From UBA6814 sp040753075 (GTDB lineage: Bacteria; Desulfobacterota; Desulfovibrionia; Desulfovibrionales; Desulfovibrionaceae): 55,430 bases of DNA. The notes under the pieces were generated by a model, which did no database searches, was not told where the DNA came from, and saw nothing but the letters and a program-made list of their open reading frames with translations. The stretch covers positions 1-55,430 of the forward strand of contig JBFMHA010000018.1 of assembly GCA_040753075.1 (NCBI GenBank), given 5' to 3'. A program made the translations under genes and the position numbers. Shown here piece by piece: positions 23,102 through 32,127 of the stretch (positions within the stretch are counted from its first letter, which is position 1; every line of letters starts with the position of its first letter).

Positions 23102-24256
23102 CTAGACCGGCAACCTGACCGTAAACGTCGCCCCTTCGCCGGGGGCGCTGGCGGCGGTGATTTCGCCGCCGAGGGAGTGGAAGACGCGCTGGGCGATGGC
23201 CAGGCCCAGGCCCACGCCCTGGCCGGTCTCCTTGGTGGAGTAGAAGGGCGCGAAGATGTTGGGCAGCACCTCCGGGGCCATGCCCCGGCCGGTGTCCGCC
23301 ACCTCCACCCCCAGGCCGGCCACGCCGGAGCGCGCCGTGATGCGCAGGCGGCGGGGGCGGTCGGCCCCGTCCTTCCCGGGCCTCCGGGCCGGGGCGTCCT
23401 CCCCTGCGGGAGCGGCCGCGCCGCCGTCCGGGTCCATGGCGTCCAGGGCGTTGTCCACCAGGGCGGAGAAGGCCTCGTCCAGCTCGGCCGCGGCGGCGTG
23501 CACCGGGGGCAGGTCCGGGGCGCAGTCCAGCTCCACCCGCACTCCCAGCTTCTTGATGCGCTCGGCTCGGCGCTCCAGGATGGCGGCCAGCAGCACGTAG
23601 AGGTTCAGGTCCCGCGCCCGGGGGTCGCCGGCCCCGCAGTAGGTCAGCAGGCGCAGCACGATGCCCTTGCAGCGCATGCCGTTGTCGCGCACCACCGCGG
23701 CCGAGGAGACCAGTTCGTCCTTGTCGGCGCAGGCCGCGGGATCCAGGTCCTCCAGCAGGTCCAGCATCCACTCGGCGGCGGTGACCATGTTGTTCACCGG
23801 GTTGGAGATCTCGTGGGCCACGCCCCGGGCCAGGTGGCCCAGCACGAGCAGCCGGCCCGCCTCGATCATCCGCCGGCTCTCCGTCTGGGAGGCGCGGCGC
23901 TCGGCCGCGGAGCGCAGGGCCGCCTCCAGCACGTCGATGTCCACCGGCTTGACCAGGTAGTCCAGGGCCCCGCGCTTCATGCCGTCCACCGCGGCGGACA
24001 GGCTGCTGCGGCCGGTGAGCATGACCACCTGGGCCAGGGGCCGGGCGGCGCGGACCTCGGCGATGAGCTCCAGGCCGCTCCTGCCCGGGAGCTGGATGTC
24101 CAGCACCGCCACGTCCACGTCCTGCTCGGCCAGGCGGGCCAGGGCCTGGTCGCCGTCGTAGGCGACCAGGACCTCCATCCCGCGCAGGTCGAGCCTGGCC
24201 GCGAGCGCGTCCACGAAGTCGCGCTCGTCGTCCACCAGGAGGACGCGGAGCGCCAT
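23102..24256 (-). CDS. REC-histidine kinase fusion (cytoplasmic)
   Basis: 384 aa. An N-terminal receiver (Asp53 in VAVLDIQLPG, Lys103 in LVKPVD) is followed by a kinase core with His148 (RGVAHEISNPVNNM) and a HATPase (LVDNALDA, DTGRGMAP, GLGLAIAQ). No membrane segment. It is the last gene of the nine-gene operon, one base after the 24258 receiver. The order implies that an upstream kinase or phosphotransferase loads Asp53, which then tunes this kinase's activity. Output partner unknown. Confidence 0.9.
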   Translation of the reverse strand: MALRVLLVDDERDFVDALAARLDLRGMEVLVAYDGDQALARLAEQDVDVAVLDIQLPGRSGLELIAEVRAARPLAQVVMLTGRSSLSAAVDGMKRGALDYLVKPVDIDVLEAALRSAAERRASQTESRRMIEAGRLLVLGHLARGVAHEISNPVNNMVTAAEWMLDLLEDLDPAACADKDELVSSAAVVRDNGMRCKGIVLRLLTYCGAGDPRARDLNLYVLLAAILERRAERIKKLGVRVELDCAPDLPPVHAAAAELDEAFSALVDNALDAMDPDGGAAAPAGEDAPARRPGKDGADRPRRLRITARSGVAGLGVEVADTGRGMAPEVLPNIFAPFYSTKETGQGVGLGLAIAQRVFHSLGGEITAASAPGEGATFTVRLPV

Positions 24257-24257
24257 G

Positions 24258-24728
24258 CTACTTCTCGGTCTTGTCCGCCAGGCCGTCGTCGAGCAGGGTC
24301 TTCTCGGCGTCGTTGAAGTCCCCGGCCTGGGCGAAGGTGGCCGCCACCATCAAGCTCTCCACCTTCTTCTGGAAGGCGTTCTTGATGCTGAAGATGAGGG
24401 CGTCGATGTCCACCGGCTTCTTCAGGTACTCGAAGGCGCCGATGCGCATGGCCTCGGCCTGGTCCTTGTCCGTGCCGTGGCCGGTGAGGATGATGACCTG
24501 GATGTCGGGCTTCTGCTTCTTGACCCGGCGCAGGACCTCCATGCCGTCGATGCCGGGCATGCGCAGGTCGAGGACGATGACGTCGGGGACGCTCTTGTCC
24601 ATGAAGTCCATGGCCTCCTCGCCGGACAGCACCACCTCCGGCTTGAGCCCGCGAATCTCCAGGCGTTCGGCCAGGGTCTTCACGAAGTTCTCTTCGTCGT
24701 CCACGAGCAGCAGCTTGATTCTCTTCAT
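24258..24728 (-). CDS. Response regulator, receiver only plus helical tail
   Basis: 156 aa; ATG at 24728. Receiver with Asp54 (VIVLDLRMPGIDG), Thr in ILTGHGT and Lys in YLKKPVD. The last 30 residues (VAATFAQAGDFNDAEKTLLDDGL) are a short helical tail, not a DNA-binding domain, so it should act by protein contact. It sits between the ChpT-like gene and the REC-kinase in the operon, a position suited to a phosphorelay shuttle. Confidence 0.88.
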   Translation of the reverse strand: MKRIKLLLVDDEENFVKTLAERLEIRGLKPEVVLSGEEAMDFMDKSVPDVIVLDLRMPGIDGMEVLRRVKKQKPDIQVIILTGHGTDKDQAEAMRIGAFEYLKKPVDIDALIFSIKNAFQKKVESLMVAATFAQAGDFNDAEKTLLDDGLADKTEK

Positions 24729-24763
24729 GTCCTCTCTCCTTGTGGGAAGGTCGTTGCCGTTGG

Positions 24764-25387
24764 TTATTTCGCTTGGGCGCAGGGGAAGCGCAGGCGCCAC
24801 TCCCCGGCCCCGGAATCCTGTTGCACGGTGACCGCCGGGTCCAGCCCGGGGCAGGCCGCATCCAGCCCGGCCAGCGACGCCCGGGCCTCGGCCGGTTTCA
24901 GGCGCAGGCGGAAGACCCCGTGCCCGCCATCCCGGGCCAGGGCCAGGCGCAGCTCGGTCTGGGGGGGCAGGGCGGCGTAGCAGGCCTCCAGCACCGCGCC
25001 CAGGCCGCAGAGCAGGGCCAGCGGGTCGGCGGCCGGGCAGGCCCCGGTCTCCTCCACGTGCGCCGAAATCCTGCGCATCCGGGCCCGCCGGCTGGTGAGG
25101 TCCACCAGGAGCCGGGCCAGGGTGGCGGCGTCGGCCGGCCCCTCCGGGTCGGCCACCAGATGCCCCAGCCGGTTCAGGGACTCGGCCAGGATCACCCCCT
25201 TGCCCACCTGCTGCAGCATGGCCGGGGCCATGGTCTTGAACCGGGCCTGGAGCGTGGCCGGGTCCAGCTTGCAGCGGCACAGGAGGTCCTCCATGAGGCC
25301 CACGGTCTCCTTGATCCCGGCCAGCACGTTGAGCATGTCGTGCATGGCCGTGGCCGAAACCCTGCCCATGTGCTTGGCCGCGTCCAT
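24764..25387 (-). CDS. ChpT-like histidine phosphotransferase / degenerate kinase
   Basis: 207 aa; ATG at 25387 after AGGAG. The start reads MDAAKHMGRVSATAMHDMLN, with His16-Asp and Asn20 placed as in HDxxN dimerisation helices. The remaining 140 residues resemble an ATPase fold but lack the N, G1 and G2 boxes of a working HATPase. Length and layout fit ChpT-like phosphotransferases, which take phosphate from a kinase and pass it to a receiver. Flanked by two receiver genes, that is its likely role. Confidence 0.55.
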   Translation of the reverse strand: MDAAKHMGRVSATAMHDMLNVLAGIKETVGLMEDLLCRCKLDPATLQARFKTMAPAMLQQVGKGVILAESLNRLGHLVADPEGPADAATLARLLVDLTSRRARMRRISAHVEETGACPAADPLALLCGLGAVLEACYAALPPQTELRLALARDGGHGVFRLRLKPAEARASLAGLDAACPGLDPAVTVQQDSGAGEWRLRFPCAQAK

Positions 25388-25395
25388 GGCGTCTC

Positions 25396-25788
25396 CTACC
25401 TGCCCCGCAGGGCCGTCTCCACGGCCTCGCCGATCTTGGTCACCAGGCCTTCGATGCTGAAGGGCTTCATCACGTAGTCGAAGGCCCCCTCGCGCATGCC
25501 CTCGATGCCGTCCTTGGTGGAGCCCTGCCCGGTGAGCAGGATGACCTGCACCGCGGGGTGGTCGCGCTTGACCGCGCGCAGCACGTCCAGGCCCCGCATG
25601 CCGGGCATCATCACGTCCAGGAGCAGCACGTGGGGCTCCTCCTCGGCCACCCGGCGCAGGCCGGCCTCCCCGTCCAGGGCGGTGCGGGTCTGGATGCCGC
25701 GGATGGCGAGCCGCTCGGCCAGGGTGGTGACGAACTCCTCCTCGTCGTCCACCAGGAGCACCTTCCATTGGTCCATGTTCAGGCTCAT
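25396..25788 (-). CDS. Response regulator, stand-alone receiver
   Basis: 130 aa; ATG at 25788 overlaps the stop of the sensor-kinase gene (ATGA-type overlap at 25785-25788). Receiver with Asp58 (VLLLDVMMPGMRG), TGQGST and Lys in YVMKPF. It ends within the receiver, so it has no output domain. It lies between the sensor kinase and the ChpT-like gene, the order expected for kinase, receiver, phosphotransferase. Confidence 0.9.
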   Translation of the reverse strand: MSLNMDQWKVLLVDDEEEFVTTLAERLAIRGIQTRTALDGEAGLRRVAEEEPHVLLLDVMMPGMRGLDVLRAVKRDHPAVQVILLTGQGSTKDGIEGMREGAFDYVMKPFSIEGLVTKIGEAVETALRGR

Positions 25789-27518
25789 GTCTTGCTCGCT
25801 CCGTTCGGGGCGTTCTTGGGCAGGAAGATGGTGAACGCCGTGCCCTGCCCCGGCTTGCTTTGCACCGCGATGTCGCCTCCGAGGCGCTTGACGATGCCAT
25901 AGGTGATGGACAGGCCAAGCCCGGTGCCCGAACCCTTCTTGGTGGTGAAGAACGGCTCGAAGATGTGCTTGAGGGTGTCGTCGTGCATGCCGCACCCGTT
26001 GTCCTTGATGGACACGCCCAGGGTCTCCGGGTCCTTGTCCCAGGTGGTCACGGAGATCTTGCCCTCGTTGTCGGCCACGGCCGCGAAGGCGTTGTTCACG
26101 ATGTTCAGGAACACCTGCTGGAGCTGTCCCCGGTCCGAGGCGATGGGAGGCAGGGACTCGGCCAGGTCCATGGACAGCTCTATGTTGCGGTAGGAGGCCT
26201 CCTTCTCCAGGAAGGACACGGTCTCGGTGAGCACCTCGTTCACGTCGATGTTCTCGATCTTCACGTCCATCTGGCGGGCGAAGCCCAGCATGCGGTGGGT
26301 GATGCCGCGGCAGCGGTCCACCGAGCGGAGGATGGCGTCGATGAGCCCGGAGTAGCGCTCCCGGTCCGGGAACTCCTGGCGCATGGCCATGAGGTCCTTC
26401 ATGAGCCCGGCCTTCTCGTTGATGATGGCCAGGGGGTTGTTGACCTCGTGGGCCACGCCAGCGGCCAGGCGGCCGATGGAGGAGAGCTTCTGGGTGTGCT
26501 CCATCTGGCGCAGGGCCAGCTCGCGGCGGTCGTCGGACTCCTGCAGCCGGCGGATGAGCATGCCCATGAGCTTGTAGGCCGCCACCAGGATGAAGAGCAC
26601 CCCGGCCAGGAAGATGGCCGCCAGGTCGGTGCGCAGGGTGTACCAGGTCTTGAGCGCGCTGGTGCGGGGCTTCACCGCCAGGAGCGCGTACTCGGTGTCC
26701 GGGAAGAAGGTGTAGGCCATGAACAGGTCGCGGCCCTCGGGGTCCGTGAAGGTGCGCACGTTGGTCTCGTACGTGGCCGGGGGCAGCTCGAAGGGCAGCT
26801 GCTCCAGCACCCGTCCGTAGTTCAGGGAATTGGTCTGGAGCACCCCGGCGCGGTTGACCAGGAACATGTCCATGTCCGGCTCCAGTCCGGCCGAGGCGAT
26901 GAGCCGGTCGAACTGCCGGGTGTCGATGGTGGCCCGCAGCACCCAGTAGGAGCCGTCCTCGGTGAGGTGCTGCACGGCGACGACCAGGTGCGGGAAGTGC
27001 CGGAAGCCCAGGAACACGTCGCTCACGTAGCGGCCCTTGAAGATGACCTCGTTGAACCAGGCCTGCTCGGAGTAGTCCTTGCCCTGGAGCTTGTAGGGGC
27101 CGGCGTAGGAGACCTGGGTGCCGTTGGCCGCGATGAGGCCCAGGTCCACGAAGCCCTCGAACTTCTGCTTGATGACCTGGAAGATGCGGTTGAGCTCGTG
27201 CTCCTCGGCCAGGTCCTCGAAGCTGTAGGCCGCGGCCACGAAGCTCACGCTGGCGGTGCGCTCGGCCAGGAAGAACTCGAAGGAGCTGCGGGTCTTGTTG
27301 AGCAGCACCCGCATGGGGTTCTGCAGCTCGCGGGACAGGGAGTGCTGGTACTGCTGGACGTTGATGACCGACATGGCGGCCAGGGGCAGCACCGCCACCG
27401 CCACCATGATGAGCACCAGCTTGCGGCGCAGCACGGCGTAGCGGTGAGGCGAGGCCGCGGCCTCCACCTTGCCGAGCAGCTCGTCGAAGTGGCGGGAGAG
27501 GTAGGCTCTAAGCGCCAC
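25785..27518 (-). CDS. Membrane sensor histidine kinase (Cache-type sensor)
   Basis: 577 aa from a GTG at 27518, chosen because AGAGGAGCGAGGACT stands just before it and the overlap with the NifX-like gene becomes 11 bases; the frame is open to an ATG-like start at 27548. A membrane helix (LVLIMVAVAVLPLAAMSVI) precedes a 230-residue periplasmic Cache region, then a second helix (AIFLAGVLFILVAAYKLMGML). The kinase core has His357 (AGVAHEVNNPLA) and GTGLGLSITYG. It shares the NtrB-like VNNPL motif. It is the sensor at the head of the phosphorelay genes. Confidence 0.9.
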   Translation of the reverse strand: MALRAYLSRHFDELLGKVEAAASPHRYAVLRRKLVLIMVAVAVLPLAAMSVINVQQYQHSLSRELQNPMRVLLNKTRSSFEFFLAERTASVSFVAAAYSFEDLAEEHELNRIFQVIKQKFEGFVDLGLIAANGTQVSYAGPYKLQGKDYSEQAWFNEVIFKGRYVSDVFLGFRHFPHLVVAVQHLTEDGSYWVLRATIDTRQFDRLIASAGLEPDMDMFLVNRAGVLQTNSLNYGRVLEQLPFELPPATYETNVRTFTDPEGRDLFMAYTFFPDTEYALLAVKPRTSALKTWYTLRTDLAAIFLAGVLFILVAAYKLMGMLIRRLQESDDRRELALRQMEHTQKLSSIGRLAAGVAHEVNNPLAIINEKAGLMKDLMAMRQEFPDRERYSGLIDAILRSVDRCRGITHRMLGFARQMDVKIENIDVNEVLTETVSFLEKEASYRNIELSMDLAESLPPIASDRGQLQQVFLNIVNNAFAAVADNEGKISVTTWDKDPETLGVSIKDNGCGMHDDTLKHIFEPFFTTKKGSGTGLGLSITYGIVKRLGGDIAVQSKPGQGTAFTIFLPKNAPNGASKT

Positions 27519-27867
27519 AGTCCTCGCTCCTCTCGAAGAGGACGTCACCCGGGGCCAGCTCCCCCCGGGCGAAGCGCGCCAGGGCCAGGTCCGCCGGGCC
27601 CATGACCCCGTCCAGGATCTCCACCCGCTTCCAGCGCAGGTAGTGGAAATACTCCTCCTCGATGCCGCCCACGATGACCGCGGACACGCCCTGGCGCAGG
27701 ATGAAGTCGCACAGTTCGTCGGCCGAGGAGTGGGCGAGCATCACGTGCTGGCGGCTGGTCTCGTTCCGGCCCTCGTCCAGGCCCACCACCAGGAGCTCCA
27801 CCGCCAGGTCGAAGCGGGGGGCCACGTTCTCCCGCAGCAGGGGCACGAGCACGGTGCGGGCGGTCAC
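27508..27867 (-). CDS. NifX/NafY-type dinitrogenase cofactor-like protein
   Basis: 119 aa. Reads as a small NifX-type domain: VLVPLLRENVAPRFDLAVELLVV, then SADELCDFILRQGVSAVIVGGI and YFHYLRWKRVEILDGVMG. Family members bind iron-molybdenum or Fe-S cluster precursors. No nif genes are present; in sulfate reducers such orphan copies occur beside redox-sensing kinases. It overlaps the EBP-like gene upstream by 4 bases and the kinase downstream by 11. A metal- or redox-linked accessory to the sensor kinase is inferred. Confidence 0.75.
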   Translation of the reverse strand: MTARTVLVPLLRENVAPRFDLAVELLVVGLDEGRNETSRQHVMLAHSSADELCDFILRQGVSAVIVGGIEEEYFHYLRWKRVEILDGVMGPADLALARFARGELAPGDVLFERSEDCGA

Positions 27868-29129
27868 GGCGCGCTCCTGCGGGGCCGGCCCGCCTTGGCC
27901 GGCCGGGCCTGGGCGTGCTGGGACACGTGCTGGGACACGTGCTGGGGCAGGTGCAGGGGAAGCACCAGTTGCCCGGAGCAGACCATGACCGCGTACTCCA
28001 CCACGTTCTTGAGCTCGCGCACGTTGCCCGGCCAGGGGTAGTCGAGCAGGATGCGCAGGGCCTTGGGCGCGTAGCCCGTGACCTCCTTGCGCAGGGCCGC
28101 GGCGTAGGTGCCCAGGAAGTGGCGCAGGAGGTACTCCACGTCGCCGGAGCGCTCGCGCAGGGCGGGCAGGTGCAGGCGCATGGCGCCCAGCCGGCGCAGG
28201 AGGTCCTCCCGCAGCCGGCCCTGGCGGACCAGCTCCTCGGGGTCGCGGTTGGTGGCCACCATGAGCCGGGCCGCCGCCTTCACGCCCTCGGCCGCGCCCA
28301 CCGGGAAGGTCAGGCCGTGGTCCAGGAGCTTGAGCAGCTTGGCCTGCTGCGGCGGGGGCAGGTCCCCGATCTCGGCCAGGTAGACCGTGCCCCGGCCCGC
28401 GGACTGGAAGACCCCGGGCTTGTCCGCCTCGGCCCAGGGGAATGCGCCCTGCTTGTGGCCGAAGAGCTCGGACTCGATGAGGGCCTCGGGCATGGGGCTC
28501 ACGTTGACCCGCAGGAAGGGCTCGCGGGAGCGGGGCGAGGCCATGTGCAGGGCCTCGGCCACCAGGTCCTTGCCCGATCCGGTCTCGCCGGTGATGAGCA
28601 CCGGCGCGTCGGACTGGGCGAGGACCGGGATGAGGCCCAGGAGGCGCTCCATCTCCCGGGAGCGGCCGAGCAGGGAGCCGGCCCCGAAGGGGGCGGCCAG
28701 GCGCTTCTCGGCCTCCTTGAGCCGGGAGACGTCCTCGATCAGCTCCATGTAGAAGCCCTGGCCCAGGCCGGCGTCCAGCTCCACCACGGACAGGCGCACC
28801 GGCACCTTGCGGCGGCCCCGGGTGACGATGTCGGTGTCCAGGCTGGGGGAGTCGCCGCCGGCGGCCACCGGGCAGCGGCGCACGCAGGCGGCGCTGCGCA
28901 GCACGTGGCCGCAGGGCAGGCCGCAGGCCTCGTGGCGGAGGATGCCGGTCATGGATTCCAGGCGGCGGTTCATGAACCGGACGCGGCGGGCCTTGTCCAG
29001 GACAAGCACTCCCACCGGGAACCGGTCCAGGGCGTCCAGGAAGGCGGCCCCGGGCAGCCCGGCCAGGTCCGCGGGCGCGGACTGGCCGAGGGCCTCCCGG
29101 GCCGTCAAGGGGGCGTTCTTGGCGGTCAT
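27864..29129 (-). CDS. Sigma-54 activator-like protein with a degraded GAFTGA loop and no HTH
   Basis: 421 aa. A PAS domain (35-135) carries four cysteines (69, 73, 82, 86) in a pattern common in sulfate-reducer activators. The AAA+ domain has a good Walker A (GETGSGKD, 181-188), but the sigma-54 contact loop reads GAFPWA (228-233) in place of GAFTGA, and Walker B reads VYLAEI (249-254) with Ala for the catalytic Asp. The C-terminus ends in a His-rich QHVSQHVSQHA repeat with no Fis-type HTH. It should therefore not activate sigma-54 by itself. A sensor, decoy or assembly partner of the intact activator is inferred. Confidence 0.85.
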   Translation of the reverse strand: MTAKNAPLTAREALGQSAPADLAGLPGAAFLDALDRFPVGVLVLDKARRVRFMNRRLESMTGILRHEACGLPCGHVLRSAACVRRCPVAAGGDSPSLDTDIVTRGRRKVPVRLSVVELDAGLGQGFYMELIEDVSRLKEAEKRLAAPFGAGSLLGRSREMERLLGLIPVLAQSDAPVLITGETGSGKDLVAEALHMASPRSREPFLRVNVSPMPEALIESELFGHKQGAFPWAEADKPGVFQSAGRGTVYLAEIGDLPPPQQAKLLKLLDHGLTFPVGAAEGVKAAARLMVATNRDPEELVRQGRLREDLLRRLGAMRLHLPALRERSGDVEYLLRHFLGTYAAALRKEVTGYAPKALRILLDYPWPGNVRELKNVVEYAVMVCSGQLVLPLHLPQHVSQHVSQHAQARPAKAGRPRRSAP

Positions 29130-29198
29130 GCGTGTTCGCTCCTCTGGCGACCCGTGTACACTGCCTGGAATCGGCTCACAACCGGAGGGGCCGGCGGC

Positions 29199-29612
29199 CT
29201 AGTGTCCGCCTCCGCCCACGATGCCGGAGGCGGCCAGGGTGAGCACCGCCACCTCGAGAATGGCGATGACCGTGAAGATGGTCTGCTTCTCCTTGAGGAA
29301 GGCCGGGATCAGGGTGAGGTAGCAGACGATGGTCATGCCGGCCAGGACCACCACGCCGGTGAAGTTCAGGAAGTCGCCCTGGCCGATGAGGGCCACCCAG
29401 CCCCAGCCGTTGGGCACGTTGGCCTTCTGCAGGTACACGCTCACGGGGTTGCCCCACAGGGAGGCGATCTGCTCCAGGGGCACGTGGGGGGCGAGGATGC
29501 CGGACACGTAGATGAGGAAGGTCAGGACCATGAGGGCCAGGGCGCCCCAGCAGCCGTAGAAGAGCAGGTTGGCGTAGGTGATCTGTTCCTGGGGGGTCTT
29601 GATGGCGGACAT
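29199..29612 (-). CDS. Small integral membrane protein, partner of the TauE/SafE exporter
   Basis: 137 aa, with predicted membrane segments at about 20-42, 78-98 and 110-132. A polar stretch between the first two (WGNPVSVYLQKANVPNGWGW) faces one side. It starts 34 bases after the exporter gene in the same operon. The family is not named to me; I infer a subunit or partner of the exporter from position alone. Confidence 0.7.
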   Translation of the reverse strand: MSAIKTPQEQITYANLLFYGCWGALALMVLTFLIYVSGILAPHVPLEQIASLWGNPVSVYLQKANVPNGWGWVALIGQGDFLNFTGVVVLAGMTIVCYLTLIPAFLKEKQTIFTVIAILEVAVLTLAASGIVGGGGH

Positions 29613-29646
29613 ATCGTTGTCTCCTCTGTGGATGCGGTGGGTCGGG

Positions 29647-30639
29647 CTAGATTCCCAGGCCCTTGAGCAGGGCCTTGCCGCCGGCGAAGGCCAGCACGCC
29701 GATGACCATGTAGCGGATGAACTTGGGCTTGGCCTTGGCCAGGAGCCGCACGCCCACGAAGGAGCCCATCATCAGGCCGATGATGGAGGGGATGGCCATG
29801 AGCGGCAGCACGCAGCCCTGGTTCATGTAGACCCAGGCCGCGGAGGTGTCGGTGATGGACAGGAGGAACTTGGACGTGCCCACCGCCAGCTTGAGCGGGG
29901 CGCCCATGAGGATGTTGAGCACCGGCACGTTGGCCCAGCCGGCGCCCAGGCCGAACATGCCGGCCATGATGCCGATGACGATGAAGAGCAGCAGTCCGGG
30001 CAGGGTGCGGTGGGTCTTCCACTCGATGATCTCGCCGGTGCCCTCGTCGCGGAAGGTTCCGTTCATGCCCAGGGCCAGGCCCAGGGCGTCCTGCTTGGCC
30101 ACCACCGGCCGGGTGACGTTCTTGGAGAGGAGCAGCAGCCCGGCGATGAAGAGGATGGTGCCGCCCAGGCAGAGCTGCACCACGTTGGTGGGCAGGGCCA
30201 GGCCCATGAGCGCGCCCACGATGGCGCAGGACGAGGCGATGAGGGCCACGGGCAGGGCCAGGCGCAGGGAGGCCAGGTTGCGGCGCAGGAGACCGGGGCC
30301 GGCGGCCAGAGCGCCGGCCAGGGCCACCATGAGGCCCGCGCCGCGCACGAAGTCCAGGTGGAAGGGGAAGAAGCCGCTGACGAGCGGCACGTAGAGCACG
30401 CCGCCGCCCACTCCGGCGAGCACCGCGATGATGCCCAGGACGAAGCAGAAGACGAGCAGGATGATGGGCCAGGCCCACCAGGGCAGGTTGGAGCCGTTGG
30501 TCACGGCCTGGGTGGCGGCCTCGGCGGCGGCGACCGTGGACGCGGCGTCCGAGGAGGCCCAGGCGGCCACGGCGAGCAGGAGGACGCAGGCCAGGGCGGC
30601 CAGGACCCCGATCCGAACGGTGTTGGATTTCCAGTTCAT
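29647..30639 (-). CDS. TauE/SafE-family anion exporter
   Basis: 330 aa. An N-terminal hydrophobic signal-like segment (GVLAALACVLLLAVAAWA) is followed by eight or so membrane helices in two halves. Each half has a glycine-rich helix entry (LAGVGGGVLYVPL near 65-80; MFGLGAGWANVPVL near 235-248) as in TauE/SafE proteins. These proteins export sulfite, sulfoacetate or other sulfur-containing anions. It is the first gene of the nine-gene operon, behind a sigma-54-like promoter and three distal dyads; sulfite efflux or sulfonate handling is the best guess. Confidence 0.85.
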   Translation of the reverse strand: MNWKSNTVRIGVLAALACVLLLAVAAWASSDAASTVAAAEAATQAVTNGSNLPWWAWPIILLVFCFVLGIIAVLAGVGGGVLYVPLVSGFFPFHLDFVRGAGLMVALAGALAAGPGLLRRNLASLRLALPVALIASSCAIVGALMGLALPTNVVQLCLGGTILFIAGLLLLSKNVTRPVVAKQDALGLALGMNGTFRDEGTGEIIEWKTHRTLPGLLLFIVIGIMAGMFGLGAGWANVPVLNILMGAPLKLAVGTSKFLLSITDTSAAWVYMNQGCVLPLMAIPSIIGLMMGSFVGVRLLAKAKPKFIRYMVIGVLAFAGGKALLKGLGI

Positions 30640-30757
30640 GGTCGACTTTCCCCTTTTTCACATGACGTTGTGGAATCCTGCGCCGCGGCGCAGGAGGACA
30701 CCTCTTCCGCGACGGCGTGCCGGGCCGGCCGTCCGTCACGGCTGCCCACCCTTTCTA

Positions 30758-30773
30758 ATCAAATGCTGTGCCA
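30758..30773 (-). promoter_or_regulatory. Sigma-54-like promoter of the exporter operon
   Basis: On the minus strand TGGCACAGCATTTGA: the -24 GG (30772-30771) is perfect, with the correct 10-base gap to the -12 element, which is GA where GC is usual. It lies 119 bases before the exporter start codon. Confidence 0.5.
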
Positions 30774-30826
30774 ACACAGACTTGCACGAAATTATTGGAT
30801 AAAATTGATCCGCCCGGCGCGCTTGC

Positions 30827-30840
30827 GGCAAGATATTGCC
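30827..30840. promoter_or_regulatory. Activator dyad 1 (GGCAA-N4-TTGCC)
   Basis: GGCAA-GATA-TTGCC, within a 19-base segment (30826-30844) whose exact reverse complement recurs at 30973-30991. It lies 54 bases upstream of the sigma-54-like promoter, a normal place for an enhancer site. Confidence 0.6.
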
Positions 30841-30976
30841 GCTTCATCCCCCGGGAGCTGGCCGGTCCCGGCTGCGCCCGAGGCCGGGACGGGGGCCGCA
30901 GGAGGCGGCTTCCGGCCTTGGGATATTGCCCTGGAATGCCTGGGCAGTGGGCCTCTTGACGAGGCCCCCGAAAAGC

Positions 30977-30990
30977 GGCAATATCTTGCC
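30977..30990. promoter_or_regulatory. Activator dyad 2 (GGCAA-N4-TTGCC)
   Basis: GGCAA-TATC-TTGCC, 150 bases from dyad 1 and inverted relative to it. A half site (GATATTGCC) lies between them at 30922-30930, and a GGGCCTC-TTGAC-GAGGCCC hairpin at 30949-30967. Confidence 0.6.
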
Positions 30991-31104
30991 GGTAGAGGGG
31001 CGGCGCGGGGCGGGTCAGGCTCCGGGGCCGCCCGGGACGGCGGCTCTCGCCGGAGGGCGGGCGGCCCGGCCGGGCGGCGGCGGTCGCCGGCCCAGGGAGG
31101 CGGT

Positions 31105-32116
<1,012 letters not shown>

Positions 32117-32127
<11 letters not shown>

